A stretch of DNA of 64,000 nt from Agrocybe praecox (Eukaryota; Basidiomycota; Agaricomycetes; Agaricales; Agrocybaceae). Positions within the stretch are counted from its first letter, which is position 1, and each line of letters starts with the position of its first letter. Shown piece by piece: positions 24,041-34,435 of this stretch. The translations under genes were made by a program, and so were the position numbers. The notes beneath the pieces are model-generated. The model was not told the origin of the DNA and did no database searches. It worked only from the letters and a program-made list of their open reading frames with translations. The stretch lies in the NCBI GenBank assembly GCA_964017145.1, contig OZ024849.1, positions 62,001 through 126,000 on the forward strand, read 5' to 3'.

Positions 24041-25251
24041 TTAACCGCTCGCTGGTACTGACCCTTGCGTGGATGTTTTACTAATTGTCGAATATTTCTG
24101 CGTTAAATTATCCTTTGCAATTGCCAGTCGGGCAACCATAAGCGTCGGGGCAAATGCCTAAGCAAACAACAGTAAGCGGCTTGAAATTTAGAGAAGAATA
24201 TTCATAACAAACAGTAATGACTGCAGACATAGGTAGAGTATAGAGTCCCGCATCGGCTAGGTGTATAAGCGTCTCAAGAGAAGTGCTTTCTGACGGATTG
24301 AAGAGACTTAGAGCCCCTTGGAGAACTGTAACCAATGAATAAATGGCCGCTGAGTGTACCATGATGTCGATGATATGCACATAACGTTGGCGGGCACTTG
24401 TATTCATCTTTGTGGATGAATATATTTGGGACACAATCGTAGCTGTTGCGACGATGCTGGTCGCTGCTATCAAACAATTTGAACTCCCTTGAATAACATC
24501 CAAGAGGCGATCAAATTTCACAGTTTGGTAATTTGGGTTCACGTTCTGTATTATGTTTAGAATATTGTCCAAGACCAGCATAACTATATTAAGACATGTA
24601 AGAGACTGGGAAAAGTGTGGAGCCCTTGCACGTACCAAATTCGGCAATGTATAGAATAATAAGGGGAGATAGACGGATCTTGGGACCAACACAAGCACGC
24701 CAACACCTCCAAACCTTTGCGTAGGCTGGTCAGTTGTGTCGTTATTCAACAAGCAGGGAAATCTGCATACCATGAGGCCGTCCGCGATAACTTGACTCAC
24801 AGAAATCAATAAGATGGAGGATATCTCTATCAAAGGGAAATTGGCATCCACAGAAATGTTGACCATGTCCAGTCTTGTTCCTTGGTCGCCTAATGATTTC
24901 CACAGGAGAAACATTTGTATGACTGTTTGGCCAACGCTTGCGCCGAATAATGCAGTGAGAGACAGCAGAATGATAAGTCGATTAGATTGTAAATTGGACA
25001 CTGGATAGATAAAAATTAGTACTGCATAGGTAGTGTGTGCATGTTTTCATTCAACCGTAAATTTGAGCAGTAAAAAAGTATAGTCCGAAATAAGCTCCTA
25101 GGGGGAACATAGTATTGAGCTTATGTGTTAACAGCTCTAATACAATCCTTATACCTGAAAGAAACAGAAACAGTAAGGTAGAATGAATATTTGAGCCAAT
25201 TACCGATATCTCTAGGAAGAGGGGTGGTCCGTCATCTCCCTGAGATGACAT
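24041..25251 (-). CDS. Seven-pass membrane protein, 7TM family, copy 3
   Basis: Exons, in order of translation, are 25251-25155, 25097-25056, 25000-24771, 24714-24636, 24583-24213 and 24157-24041, giving 311 aa. Exon lengths 97, 42, 230 and 79 are identical to those of copy 2, which fixes the gene model. Exon 4 opens with VWRCW. Exon 5 carries RQRYVHIIDIMVHSAAIYS and exon 6 opens with AFAPTLMVARLAI. The tail is short (about 25 residues) compared with 45-70 in most copies. It is the most divergent member in exon 3 (TVIQMFLLWKS where others have QWY). First of four consecutive minus-strand copies. No lesion seen. Confidence 0.8.
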
Positions 25252-25662
25252 TTGCGCGGTGGAGATCGGGGGAATTAGAGAACCAAGTCAACATACATCC
25301 TTAAGTACTCTATAAGTTTGATTGAAACTCATAAGGCTATGCAATGTGCATCTTCTGTCTGCTTAGACGCCTGTATATCAAGTCAGACCTCTGTTGTCTC
25401 AATTTTACCGCGGTATTATAATTAAATTCTGGGAAAGATAAGATTCGAATAGACTCGAAGTTGCTTACCCACATTGCAACGTAGGAATACTGAGAATACG
25501 CTCTCACCGAGCGTCATGATGCGTTTAGAATACAAGGTATTCTCCCGGTTTCTTATGGAATATATACCGAGGAATAATAATCAAAACCACACCATTACTT
25601 CCCGTGTTATCTTTGATGGATGATTGTTGTCACGGAATCCCGATGTAGTGTAGTCCAACACA

Positions 25663-25902
25663 ATGTTTGCGACGATTGCGGCGATTGCCTATATTGTAAC
25701 TGTCTATCATGCTGCTCGTCTCTTTACGCCCATCGTCTTCTGGGTAGGGCAGTATGCTCCAGCAAAATTAGAAGGATGCAGAACATCGATGAACGTGTGT
25801 TGCATAGCTTCCATCATAGTGGCAACGTTCTGCGTATTCCTTGGATTGATAGATTGTCCCGTTTTCCAACTTACATTCACCCACTGGTGGATGGGAATAT
25901 GA
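25663..25902 (+). other. Open frame with two hydrophobic segments, unrecognised
   Basis: An ATG at 25663 opens a 79-codon frame with two hydrophobic stretches (IAAIAYIVTVYHAARLF and CCIASIIVATFCVFLGL). It ends just before a repeat head module at 26.19 kb. It could be a remnant of a membrane-protein gene or chance. No family is recognised, and no clear splicing extends it. Confidence 0.2.
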
Positions 25903-26184
25903 AAATTCGATCATTTCAGTATCCGAAAGATTTATTCGCAGTAGCGTTTTATATGGCGAGAATATCTATCCCAATTTTTTGATCCAGACCAAATATTCAG
26001 TGATACCTACTAGAACCCAGTGTGAAGCGGAACATTACTTGTCTCTTTTATGGCTTTTTAACAGTCCGGGCGGGAGTACTACCGCATTTATTGGAAATAA
26101 TGATTGATAAAGACGCAATGATGGAGAAATTCTGTGAAGAATATCAAGATGCTGATCCGAAATGTTACTGTGTAACATTAACAT

Positions 26185-26365
26185 TGTGGCAGTGCAACTT
26201 GCACTTGTCAGATTAGATTAGATCATGTACAGATATGTGACCGTGACGCGTACATACCCCATCCATCCTTTGATCATTACCGCCATCGCGCGAGGCTGCT
26301 CGACGCGCTTCCGAGCACAGATACCCCCACAGCTACATCCTGGGCCGCTCCAACGTGACGCTTGA
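26185..26365 (+). repeat. Head module of the interspersed repeat family
   Basis: GTGGCAGTGCAACTTGCACT, then AGATTAGATTAGATCATG, then CGCGCGAGGCTGCTCGACGC and GGGCCGCTCCA. It stands without the usual following filler. Confidence 0.65.
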
Positions 26366-26733
26366 AATAGATATAGAACAGTCTAGAGTACCTCAGGGGA
26401 CTGCTACAGCCACCACCATCGGTGCTGAAGTGAAAAAAATAATATGCTAGAGGATGCATATTTGGACAAGTCAACATTTTGGCATGTTTGGCATGGTTGG
26501 AGCTACTTGATGCAGTCGTCGACCTTGGGAAAATGTGCCTACAAACCTGTCGTCTTCCTGATCGAGGAGCATTATCAAAAGACCCGGTGGGAGACTCGAT
26601 ACCTTCTCATAAACATTAAAGAGAATCATAGTAGATAAATTACAAAATAGTCGTTGTGTTTACGAACAACCGCTATTGGAAAGTATGAGGCACAACCGTT
26701 ATACAATTAAAAAGTAAATCAATTGAGCTGATC

Positions 26734-28061
26734 CTATTTAATGAGCTCCAGCCTCTCACAAGCTTCAGATGTTTGAATTGGGTCACCGGCGGTCCCACGG
26801 CTCACGTCTTGTATGAGAAAAATGTCGTCCGTACGATGGCCTTGTGGAGACGCGTTAAATTCACTCATAACCACGTCTCTGGTGTCATACATTATGACTG
26901 TGGGGAAAGGTTCTGTCGCCTTTTCCTTCGAGATGGCTAATCGTGCAGCCATAATTGTAGGAGCAAAGGGCTAGTATCATGGTACTTAGCGCAAAAAGAG
27001 GTATGGAAAGGCAACAAGGGTATACGTACAGTCATGAAAATCCTAACTCCAGTTGAGTATAGACCTGCGTTGAAAAATTGCGGTGCGTTCACTTGCGCGT
27101 TGACGTTATTGATAAGTAGAATAACGGCCATCCCCAAAAGAGATAAGGAATATAAAGATGAAGATTCAACGATGATTTCGATTATATGTGTATATCGTCT
27201 GCGAGCCCGAATATCCAAGGACGTCAACAAGTAGATATGATGGCCGATTCCGATTGTCGCTGCCATACTCACTGTGGCGGCTACGCAAGAGGAAATTCCT
27301 CCCACAATACTGGTTAGCTTCCCAAATTGCAAAGTGGTATACTGCGGAAACATGAAGAGTATAACATCCATTACATTGGATGCAACTAGTAGGACTGCAG
27401 CTATTTGTCAGTATGTTTGCTAGGTGGTGAGAAGATCTCACTAACTCAGTTCGACAGCGAAAGAAGCTACTAGCGTCATCCTTAAGTATCTTCGTGTAGC
27501 TAGAAAATTACAACAACGCCAAGTCTAACATAATAGTCAATATGGAGTAACGTGTAACTAAGCATAGTAGAATATTTACCAAGAGAACGCCTGCAATCAT
27601 TTGCGCTACTCCCTGCGCTATGCAGCTTAGGATGAATGCCATTGGCTGATCGGTATTCAGAATACTTTCTTGAAAAGTATCCAGTCTGGACTTCGGTATT
27701 CTGACGAAGCACTCATATGCATAATACCACTGGACCGTCAACTGGGAAATAGTGGTCATACACAGGGCTGTGAGAAAGCCGGTGACAATTTTATGTTGTC
27801 TGGACTGGTGGTTTGATGCTTTGGATTTTTAGTATTTATTCGTACCAATCAGGTGTGCGACTCACTATAGTGAATCCACAGCGTGAAAAAGTATATGCCA
27901 AAATATATACCTATAAGTTTCAAATTTAGCTTGATACTTTTTATGCGACGGCTGTGAGATTGAAACATACCGGAGAGAAATTGGAGCATAAGGCTGGAGT
28001 TAAGGTTCCCACTAATAATTGACTTTTGCACTGCTATGGAAGCAATTTCCGATGTAGACAT
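26734..28061 (-). CDS. Seven-pass membrane protein, 7TM family, copy 4
   Basis: Exons, in order of translation, are 28061-27971, 27910-27866, 27818-27580, 27524-27446, 27400-27030 and 26970-26734, giving 353 aa. The ATG at 28061 aligns with the starts of the other copies; exon 1 is 91 nt and begins MSTSEIASIAVQKSIISGN. Exon 4 (79 nt) reads TWRCC instead of VWRCW. Exon 5 has ARRRYTHIIEIIVESSSLYS and exon 6 PFAPTIMAARLAI. The tail of about 65 residues is the longest in the minus-strand group. All introns are GT-AG. No lesion seen. Function unknown; membrane location predicted. Confidence 0.8.
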
Positions 28062-28714
28062 ATTGAGCGTGTTTTGGGTCCTACAAGAGGACTTGAACGA
28101 CTTTAAGTACCTCCTACGGGCTATTAATCGATGAAACTCAGGAACATCTGCGTGAAAGGATGTATGTATACGCATAGCACTGCTTTACAATTTACTGACT
28201 CGGCATCAAACCACCACGATAATCAGTTCCTGAAGTTCTAATTTTAGTTGCGGATATTACACCAAAGGTGGCCGATGACTAATACGTATCAATTCGTAAG
28301 ACCAAATGGCTGTCCTAGTGCCACTTTTCGTCTTCAAATAGAGCACTACAGGCAGAAAGAATGTAGTTCTTCTGGGAATAAGATATGTTTATCATATCTG
28401 CTCCAACCTTCAATCAAATATTATCCAGTGCTGATCCAACGCTGCGGAGTATATTGGGAGTATGCTGTCTTTCAGCTTCCATGCAGGAGTGCGGTTCCGC
28501 ATAGATAACGTATCAAATGGATCATTTGTTCTCACCATGATCTATTTCTCGATAAAGATGCATAAGAGACGAATTTTTGAACGTTTTCCCTAATTTAAAC
28601 CATTGGCACGTTAAATCCTTAGACGCTCGAGATAGGGAATGAAAATTGAACGTCACAATACAACTGCGGTTCATCAGATAATCAATCCAAACTACATTCA
28701 TATTAGAAGGAGTA
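28062..28714. other. Intergenic, no feature seen
   Basis: A/T-rich DNA upstream of copy 4. No long coding frame or recognisable repeat. Confidence 0.4.
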
Positions 28715-29730
28715 TCAGCCGTCCTTGCTGCTCAGGCGCGCTTTCGTTGTTCGGCGAGGAAAAATATACGAAATATAATTCAATAACCGGTTAACTAGAA
28801 TAGACAAAAGAGGTAGACGAGGGATAACGAGAACTAGTACATCATACATCAAGTCCTGAGGCTGCTCCAATAGACCTGCCATTTTCCGACGTTGGGAAGG
28901 GTGAAATTCGAAGAGGCTGTGTGAGTCGAGTAGTACGCGAGCACAGGCGGGAAAACAGGCGGGCATAATGGGTTCCCAGTTTGGGGTTTGTCATGTCGAC
29001 ATATCGAAGAACAGAAAAGGGGCAACGACACACATGCCGAGAGAAAGGGTGAAGCTTTGAAGGTGAAGAGAATGGCAGGTCGGAGCGAACCCTGAACGAG
29101 CTGAGTCGGCTATGGAAGATGTATCCAATCGTTTGGATGTACAGGACTGGAGGATACGGTACAAAATAAGGGTCGCAAAAAGGCCGTCCGTGAGGCGATG
29201 GCAAAAGGTCGAGAAGATGCAAACAGCTGGATTCCTTGCACAGGACGGGCAACGGGGTGGATCAAACTCGAGTAAGGAGTCATAGTGAACGCATAACCAA
29301 GAATATCTGGCGTGATCTGGCAACATCGCTAGGTGTGATGCGTCGTACGCAAAAGAAAGGAGAACTACGTGCTTGGATGTTCTATTTGGGTTGACGCCAG
29401 CCAAGGATACTTTCTGGATAATTGCAGCGAGCACGATCGAGGCTGTAGATGAAAAAGCGTAAATCAGTAGCCTGACTTGAGTGGAAACAGTCCAACCATA
29501 AGCAAGAGCGAAAGAAGAATAAGTGTTGACGACGTTCAACCGATCGAGGGAAGACGGATATTATCGATCAGATCGGTAAATCCTACCTGGAAACGGTGGA
29601 AAGGTGGCATGCCCCAGGTTAAAGCAACGAGCAAGGTGACTCGAGCCAGCAATACGACGTACCAGAACCAAACTCCCCATCCCTTCTTCCTAACGTAAAC
29701 AACGCGAGGGGTGGAAACACTAATCACAGG
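28715..29730 (-). pseudogene. Possible decayed multi-pass membrane gene or purine-rich repeat
   Basis: On the minus strand several overlapping frames encode hydrophobic stretches, such as WFWYVVLLARVTLLVALTWG, LLIYAFSSTASIVLAAII and LTDGLFATLILYRIL. The last of these resembles a segment seen in Agaricomycete 7TM proteins. No single spliced model stays open, and the plus strand is purine-rich like nearby repeats. It may be a relic gene absorbed into repeat DNA, or only compositional hydrophobicity from pyrimidine-rich codons. Confidence 0.25.
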
Positions 29731-29977
29731 AGGTCATTCGTTGCCATAAACTTAGACAGAACGACAGAGTTCGAGAGATGCATTATACAACTGTTGTATG
29801 TGCTCGATGGACAAAGTAGCATGGGTGTTCGGGAAGAACTTCGGGAAACAAACGGAACGGAACGGAGTTCACTTAACCGATGACATCATGACACGGGCCG
29901 GGTGAATTGATGGAATGATCAATCATAAATATAGAACGGTCTAGATCTAGAGCACCTTACGCGACTGTCACCGTATC

Positions 29978-31274
29978 CTACTGCCGTTCCTCTACACCTC
30001 GAGGGTTGTCCGCTTGTGAGTTGGGGTCCAGGGCGTCCTGCGAAATCGCAACAAAGCTGCTTAACACCACGTCCTGCTGGACGGACGTTATATTTGATGA
30101 GAAATACTCTGTTGACTTGTCTTTAGATAAAGCCAGCCGAGCAACCATGAGTGTTGGTGAGAATGCCTGGTGTCAATGTGTTGAGTAATTAGAACTCTTT
30201 AAGAGGTACCGATTGACAGTTACTTACGGTCGTAAAGAGCATAAGCGTCTGCGTGTAAAGATTCGCATTAATAAGCATAGCAGGGGGGCCGACCGGTATA
30301 AGAAACACGATCGCCTGCGCGACCATGCCAATGGAGTATACACAGGACGACTGTATCATTATTTCGATAATATGCTTATACCGCCTTCGGGCGCTGGGAT
30401 TTAGGGACGTCAAGTAATAGATCTGTGAGCCAATCAAAAATGCGATGGTAATGCTAGTGGCAGCCGTGACGCAAAAGCTGCTGCCCTGCACAGTATTATA
30501 ATGCTCTGACAATAAATCGGCCAGATCTGGGTCAAAAAGAATGAGACCATTCATTGTATTCACTGAGATGGTTAGACCTGTAGGAAATCAAATTCATACA
30601 AATTGTTCATACGCGAATGACGAGCACGCACCAATTTCACTGATATATAGGCAGACAAGTGCCCATTTAAGATATCTTCGTTCGGATAATAGGTGCCAAC
30701 ATCGCCAAATTTGCGAGTTTGAGTAATTTTATGTATCCTTTCACTTTATAGTAGACGATAATATGCTCCTTACCAGGAGCGCATTAGCCAGAATCTGACC
30801 TAACCCCTGCATGACGACACTCAATGTATTCTCCACAGGCGTGAGCATAGGTTCGGCACTGAGAGTGAACATATCCAACCTATCTTGCGTCAAGCCAACA
30901 AGAGTAATATACGTCAGATACCACTCCGTCGTCATCTGTGCAAGAGTGGTTGCGAATAATGCTATAAGGACCCAGGGAACGATCTTGTTGCCTGATGATG
31001 TACGTGGCGCTATGATAGCATCAACATATTAGATATACGATTGCATACGTGTCATGATAGGTCAGGCCAACGCACAGTAGATCCATAGTGTGAACGCAAA
31101 GAAACCATAATACACGCCTGGAACTCCTCAATGAGAAGCTAAATTCCGACATGAAGTAGGTACTGGTAAGTACGCACCCGACAGAAACACAAACACGAGT
31201 GTCGAGTTGAGGTTGGCACCGATAATCGATTTCTGGAATGATACAGAAGGGAACGATTCATCATCTGACGACAT
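29978..31274 (-). CDS. Seven-pass membrane protein, 7TM family, copy 5, with a damaged splice acceptor
   Basis: Exons, in order of translation, are 31274-31178, 31117-31076, 31009-30774, 30710-30632, 30577-30228 and 30166-29978. The model is 330 aa if intron 3 is still removed. That intron should end at 30711, but the sequence there is CAA|ATTTGG instead of the CAG|GTTTGG seen in most copies, and no AG lies close by. Exons otherwise keep family lengths (97, 42, 236, 79, 350 nt) and landmarks: IWRCW, RRRYKHIIEIMIQSSCVYS, AFSPTLMVARLAL. The tail is about 50 residues. Either the intron is retained, which would truncate the protein after the third membrane segment, or a distant acceptor is used. 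It may be a recent pseudogene. Confidence 0.7.
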
Positions 31275-32920
31275 ACTGAGAGTGGGCAGAAAGTTGGTCG
31301 TAATCGCAGCTAAGGAGATGACCTCGACTCCGTGTTTAAGTACTGATTGCTCCACAGAACTATATTGATGAAATGAAGGCCAATTATATCCATTCAAATG
31401 ATTGTCCAGCGTAGTCGCGTGCATAGGTAGATACGGCGATGTGGGAGGGAACATTGATTGAGAAGTGGAATTGAGGCTGCCAGTGAGCTGACGGTCAAAC
31501 CAGTTAGTTTATAAATAGATCTCCATCATTGTTCTCGTCATCCGCCTAAGGCAGTGTATTGTGGCGCGCGCCGGAAACGGCGATTTGTATACCATGGTGG
31601 AGGGGGTAAAGAAGCGATTTGATTCTTCCTTCTTGATAACAAAAGACCATTTAGGATCCATCAAAGCTTTGTCACTCACATATGCGAAGCTCCAGCGCGG
31701 CAATATCTTTCTGTGTATAAATATGCACAGGTTCCCAATTCCCCCATCACCACAAGTGCGCGATAATATGCTTATAGCTATGGTATGTGAACGTTTGAAC
31801 CTTTGGGTATATAAGTCAAAATATTGCGTTTGAGGCCCCTGAAGGTGTTCGATCATGGAGGCCAGGCTCGGCACATTGACGCTTCCGACCAACGGCAATC
31901 AAATCATCCGATGTGACGTTCTTGTGACGTGCCTTTTCTTGGTTCATTTCTTCGCGTTGTCCACCACCTCACATTGACTTCCCACATAGCCTCAAACGCC
32001 TTTATTTCTGGCTTAAATGACCTATCAGGAATACTTGCACGTAATAGATGAGCCCTATCACGCGTAATTATATATAATTCACGCAGAAACGTATTCTGGA
32101 TCGAGTGGCCTTGGTGCGATCCCATTCAGAAATGAACGGCACATCAGTAAATGACCCGACAGATTTTCCAGACTCGCATATATTTCCTTACTTTGAAGAG
32201 GGCAGTAGGAGCATGTCGTGGCGGTTAATTCGATGGGGAGGTACCTTGGTACGTCGTGACAATCGCTGTATGCTGTCATGGTGATCCATATCGTCTTGCG
32301 CTCGGAAGGAGCTATAGGTGTCCTCTGCTCTCTTACAAGATAATTATTCACTCTGCTCTTATTTCGCATTTTTTCTAGCCCAGTTCACTTAGTGTACCAG
32401 GCCTAGTTGTCCAATTTTACGTACAAAACGCGAGTGCTGCTCGCCAGCGTGATGTTTCGAATATTGACGTCCTACTCATGCGATATGCAACCTCACTTCG
32501 GCTGATCGCACTCATTTGCTTCTCTCCTCACGCATCTCAACCCTGTTCATCAACGATACGTTCCCCCATTTAGCTTGATGTATGATTCACTCCAGTGCCG
32601 TGAATGGAACCCAGTTTTTCCTGCTTCCCGAACCTTTTCCTTCACATGTTCAAACGTTCACCCACAGGCCCGGCCGGATGTGTTGTCTTCCCGCCTATCG
32701 CTCGCCCGCTCGCCTTCTCTTCTTACATCTTATGGATGGCCATTTGCTTGTCATTGTACGTCATTCGTACGAAAATTAATTTTGCGCACTCACCCGCCGC
32801 CTTTTTAAATTCTGAAATTCCTGCGTCATTTGTCAAAGGACACCTCTCCTCCCTCCATATATGGCTAACGTATTCGTATTCTTCTTCCTTCTACGCCGTT
32901 GCGTTGAGACTTGGTCCATT

Positions 32921-33061
32921 ATGGCTTTCCTCCAAGTTCTCCTTGCGATTCAGCTGGCTCTGCTGGTCGACGCAGCAACACCAAAGAGGTTCGTTCGCAT
33001 TTTCTGCAGGTTCAAAATATTACATAGCTCATTCGTTCTAGAGCTCGTCCAAAGGTCGTGA
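32921..33061 (+). other. Short frame starting with a signal-peptide-like segment
   Basis: ATG at 32921 opens a 46-residue frame beginning MAFLQVLLAIQLALLVDAAT, which has the form of a secretion signal with cleavage after DA. The rest is short and basic. It sits in pyrimidine-rich repeat DNA, where such Leu-rich frames arise easily, so a real secreted peptide is unlikely. Confidence 0.15.
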
Positions 33062-33828
33062 TTGTTGATAGTCCTTGGTTCTTGCTTGTGCAACTATTTT
33101 TTTTTTTCAATCAAATCGCCTCAAGTGAACCTTTGATGGTCTTCTTTCCCTTGGAAAGTCTGACATCCATATATGTTATATCATCGAATCGAATCTCCTC
33201 AAGCGAGCCTGTGAAGGTCTGATTTCGTTCAGGCACCACATATCATGCTCCGTCATCGGTCATCCCCCTTGACCTATCCCTTTGCCTTTCAATTTTTGCG
33301 TCCCCTCTCTATGGCAGGTTCGTGTTTTCACGAACAGCCTTAGCTTTGGGTGGTTCGTTCGCCCCCACCCCGCTGGAATAGGTTATCCGACCTAAATTTC
33401 ATTGGTCATATGCTATTGCACCGAATCAAGTGCCAAGGATGTATACCTATAGTATTAGATCGGTATTTCGTTTGTTTGTCGTTCGTATTCTAATCAATCG
33501 AAATAGAGGCAGTACGCACTTAGTTTACGCTTGTGCCTGCAAGCCAAGTCAGGGAGGCGCGTGAGACCATGTATGTACGCAGATAAGATTAGATAAAGTT
33601 TTGCAAGCTGTTTGCTGTACCTTGTCAATCAATTAATAGTGATCGTCTTCACGTTGACGGGTTGACATATTATATTTCTTGCGTTGTCGCTCTTAGTTCC
33701 ACAAGTGGTACATTATTTACGGACCTGCCGGTGGCACGCCAATAATTTGTTGGCTCTTTATGCTTATTTTCTGAATGACACAAACGGCCGTTGTGCGTCC
33801 TGTACGTAATTGTCAACGGAGATATGGG

Positions 33829-33836
33829 TATATAAT
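33829..33836 (+). promoter_or_regulatory. TATA box of the gene at 33932
   Basis: TATATAAT lies about 95-100 bp before the ATG of the single-exon gene. Confidence 0.45.
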
Positions 33837-33931
33837 ACGAACAAGGACGTTCGACGGAAAGCATCATCCAACAGCATACACATTAAACAATCAACCTTCT
33901 TCAAAACCTTTTTCTCAATATCTTATTCATC

Positions 33932-34435
33932 ATGGCCATCACTCATTTCGGCGCCTACAAAGTTAAAGAGCACCTTACCTTCCAATCCCAGGAAGTCCAG
34001 ACCTACCTGCGCCTTTTGTCTTCAAAACAAGAGCCAGCATCCGGCCACCCACTTATGATTTACACCGACGATCGCGACCCAGCCCTCTTTTACCTGCTCT
34101 CCGGATGGGACAGCGCAGAGGCCCAGATGGAATGGGCCCTCAAAGATGTCAATACGGCTTTCCTCACTCGCGGGTTGGAATTGGCCACCGTCGAGCTGGC
34201 TGTATCCATTGGCTTGGATATCTCCGATATTCCCGATGCTACAGGCGCGCTGTCGTACACGAAAATTAACGGGAGCCCATTGGAAGTTCGTAGCGCTCCT
34301 GGACAGTTGTGGGTTGGACATGGGCCCGATCTCCAGAACCCAGGAGCGATTTACCAGTTTGCCGCTTTTGATGCGCTCAAGAGGGTTGACGCTATCCCTT
34401 CTGAGTACGCTATCATGGATCGTGTCCGTCTCTAA
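33932..34435 (+). CDS. Single-exon 167-aa protein, probable dimeric alpha/beta-barrel (ABM-like) fold
   Basis: One uninterrupted frame from ATG 33932 to TAA, with high GC in third positions unlike the surrounding A/T-rich DNA. The pattern of a short first strand, a helix with polar spacing, then DPALFYLLSGWDSAEAQMEWA and later PGAIYQFAAFDAL is like fungal dimeric alpha/beta-barrel proteins of the antibiotic-biosynthesis-monooxygenase (ABM) type, where a Trp-containing 'GW-s-aeaq' block follows a strand. Two such half-domains may be present, at about 40-75 and 125-160. No signal peptide; probably cytosolic. Family assignment is from pattern only. It has no intron and no relation to the 7TM genes on either side. 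Confidence 0.65.
   Translation: MAITHFGAYKVKEHLTFQSQEVQTYLRLLSSKQEPASGHPLMIYTDDRDPALFYLLSGWDSAEAQMEWALKDVNTAFLTRGLELATVELAVSIGLDISDIPDATGALSYTKINGSPLEVRSAPGQLWVGHGPDLQNPGAIYQFAAFDALKRVDAIPSEYAIMDRVRL

Larger units (their letters stand above)
31275..33931. repeat. Repeat-rich interval with CACATC-type module and pyrimidine-rich filler
   Basis: 31865-31945 holds a plus-oriented module (AGGCTCGGCACATTGACGCT, then ATCATCCGATGTGACG and GTGACGTGCC). 32480-33350 is pyrimidine-rich on the plus strand, the inverse of the purine-rich repeats elsewhere. A minus-strand frame at 32079-32369 has a Cys/His arrangement (CSYCP...SGHLLMC) but no family match. No supported gene. Confidence 0.45.

Noticed and set aside
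31904..32369. Minus-strand frames with a CxxC...HxxxC-like pattern
   Set aside because: The 3' frame reads straight through the CACATC-type repeat module, and the Cys/His spacing matches no zinc-finger class I know.
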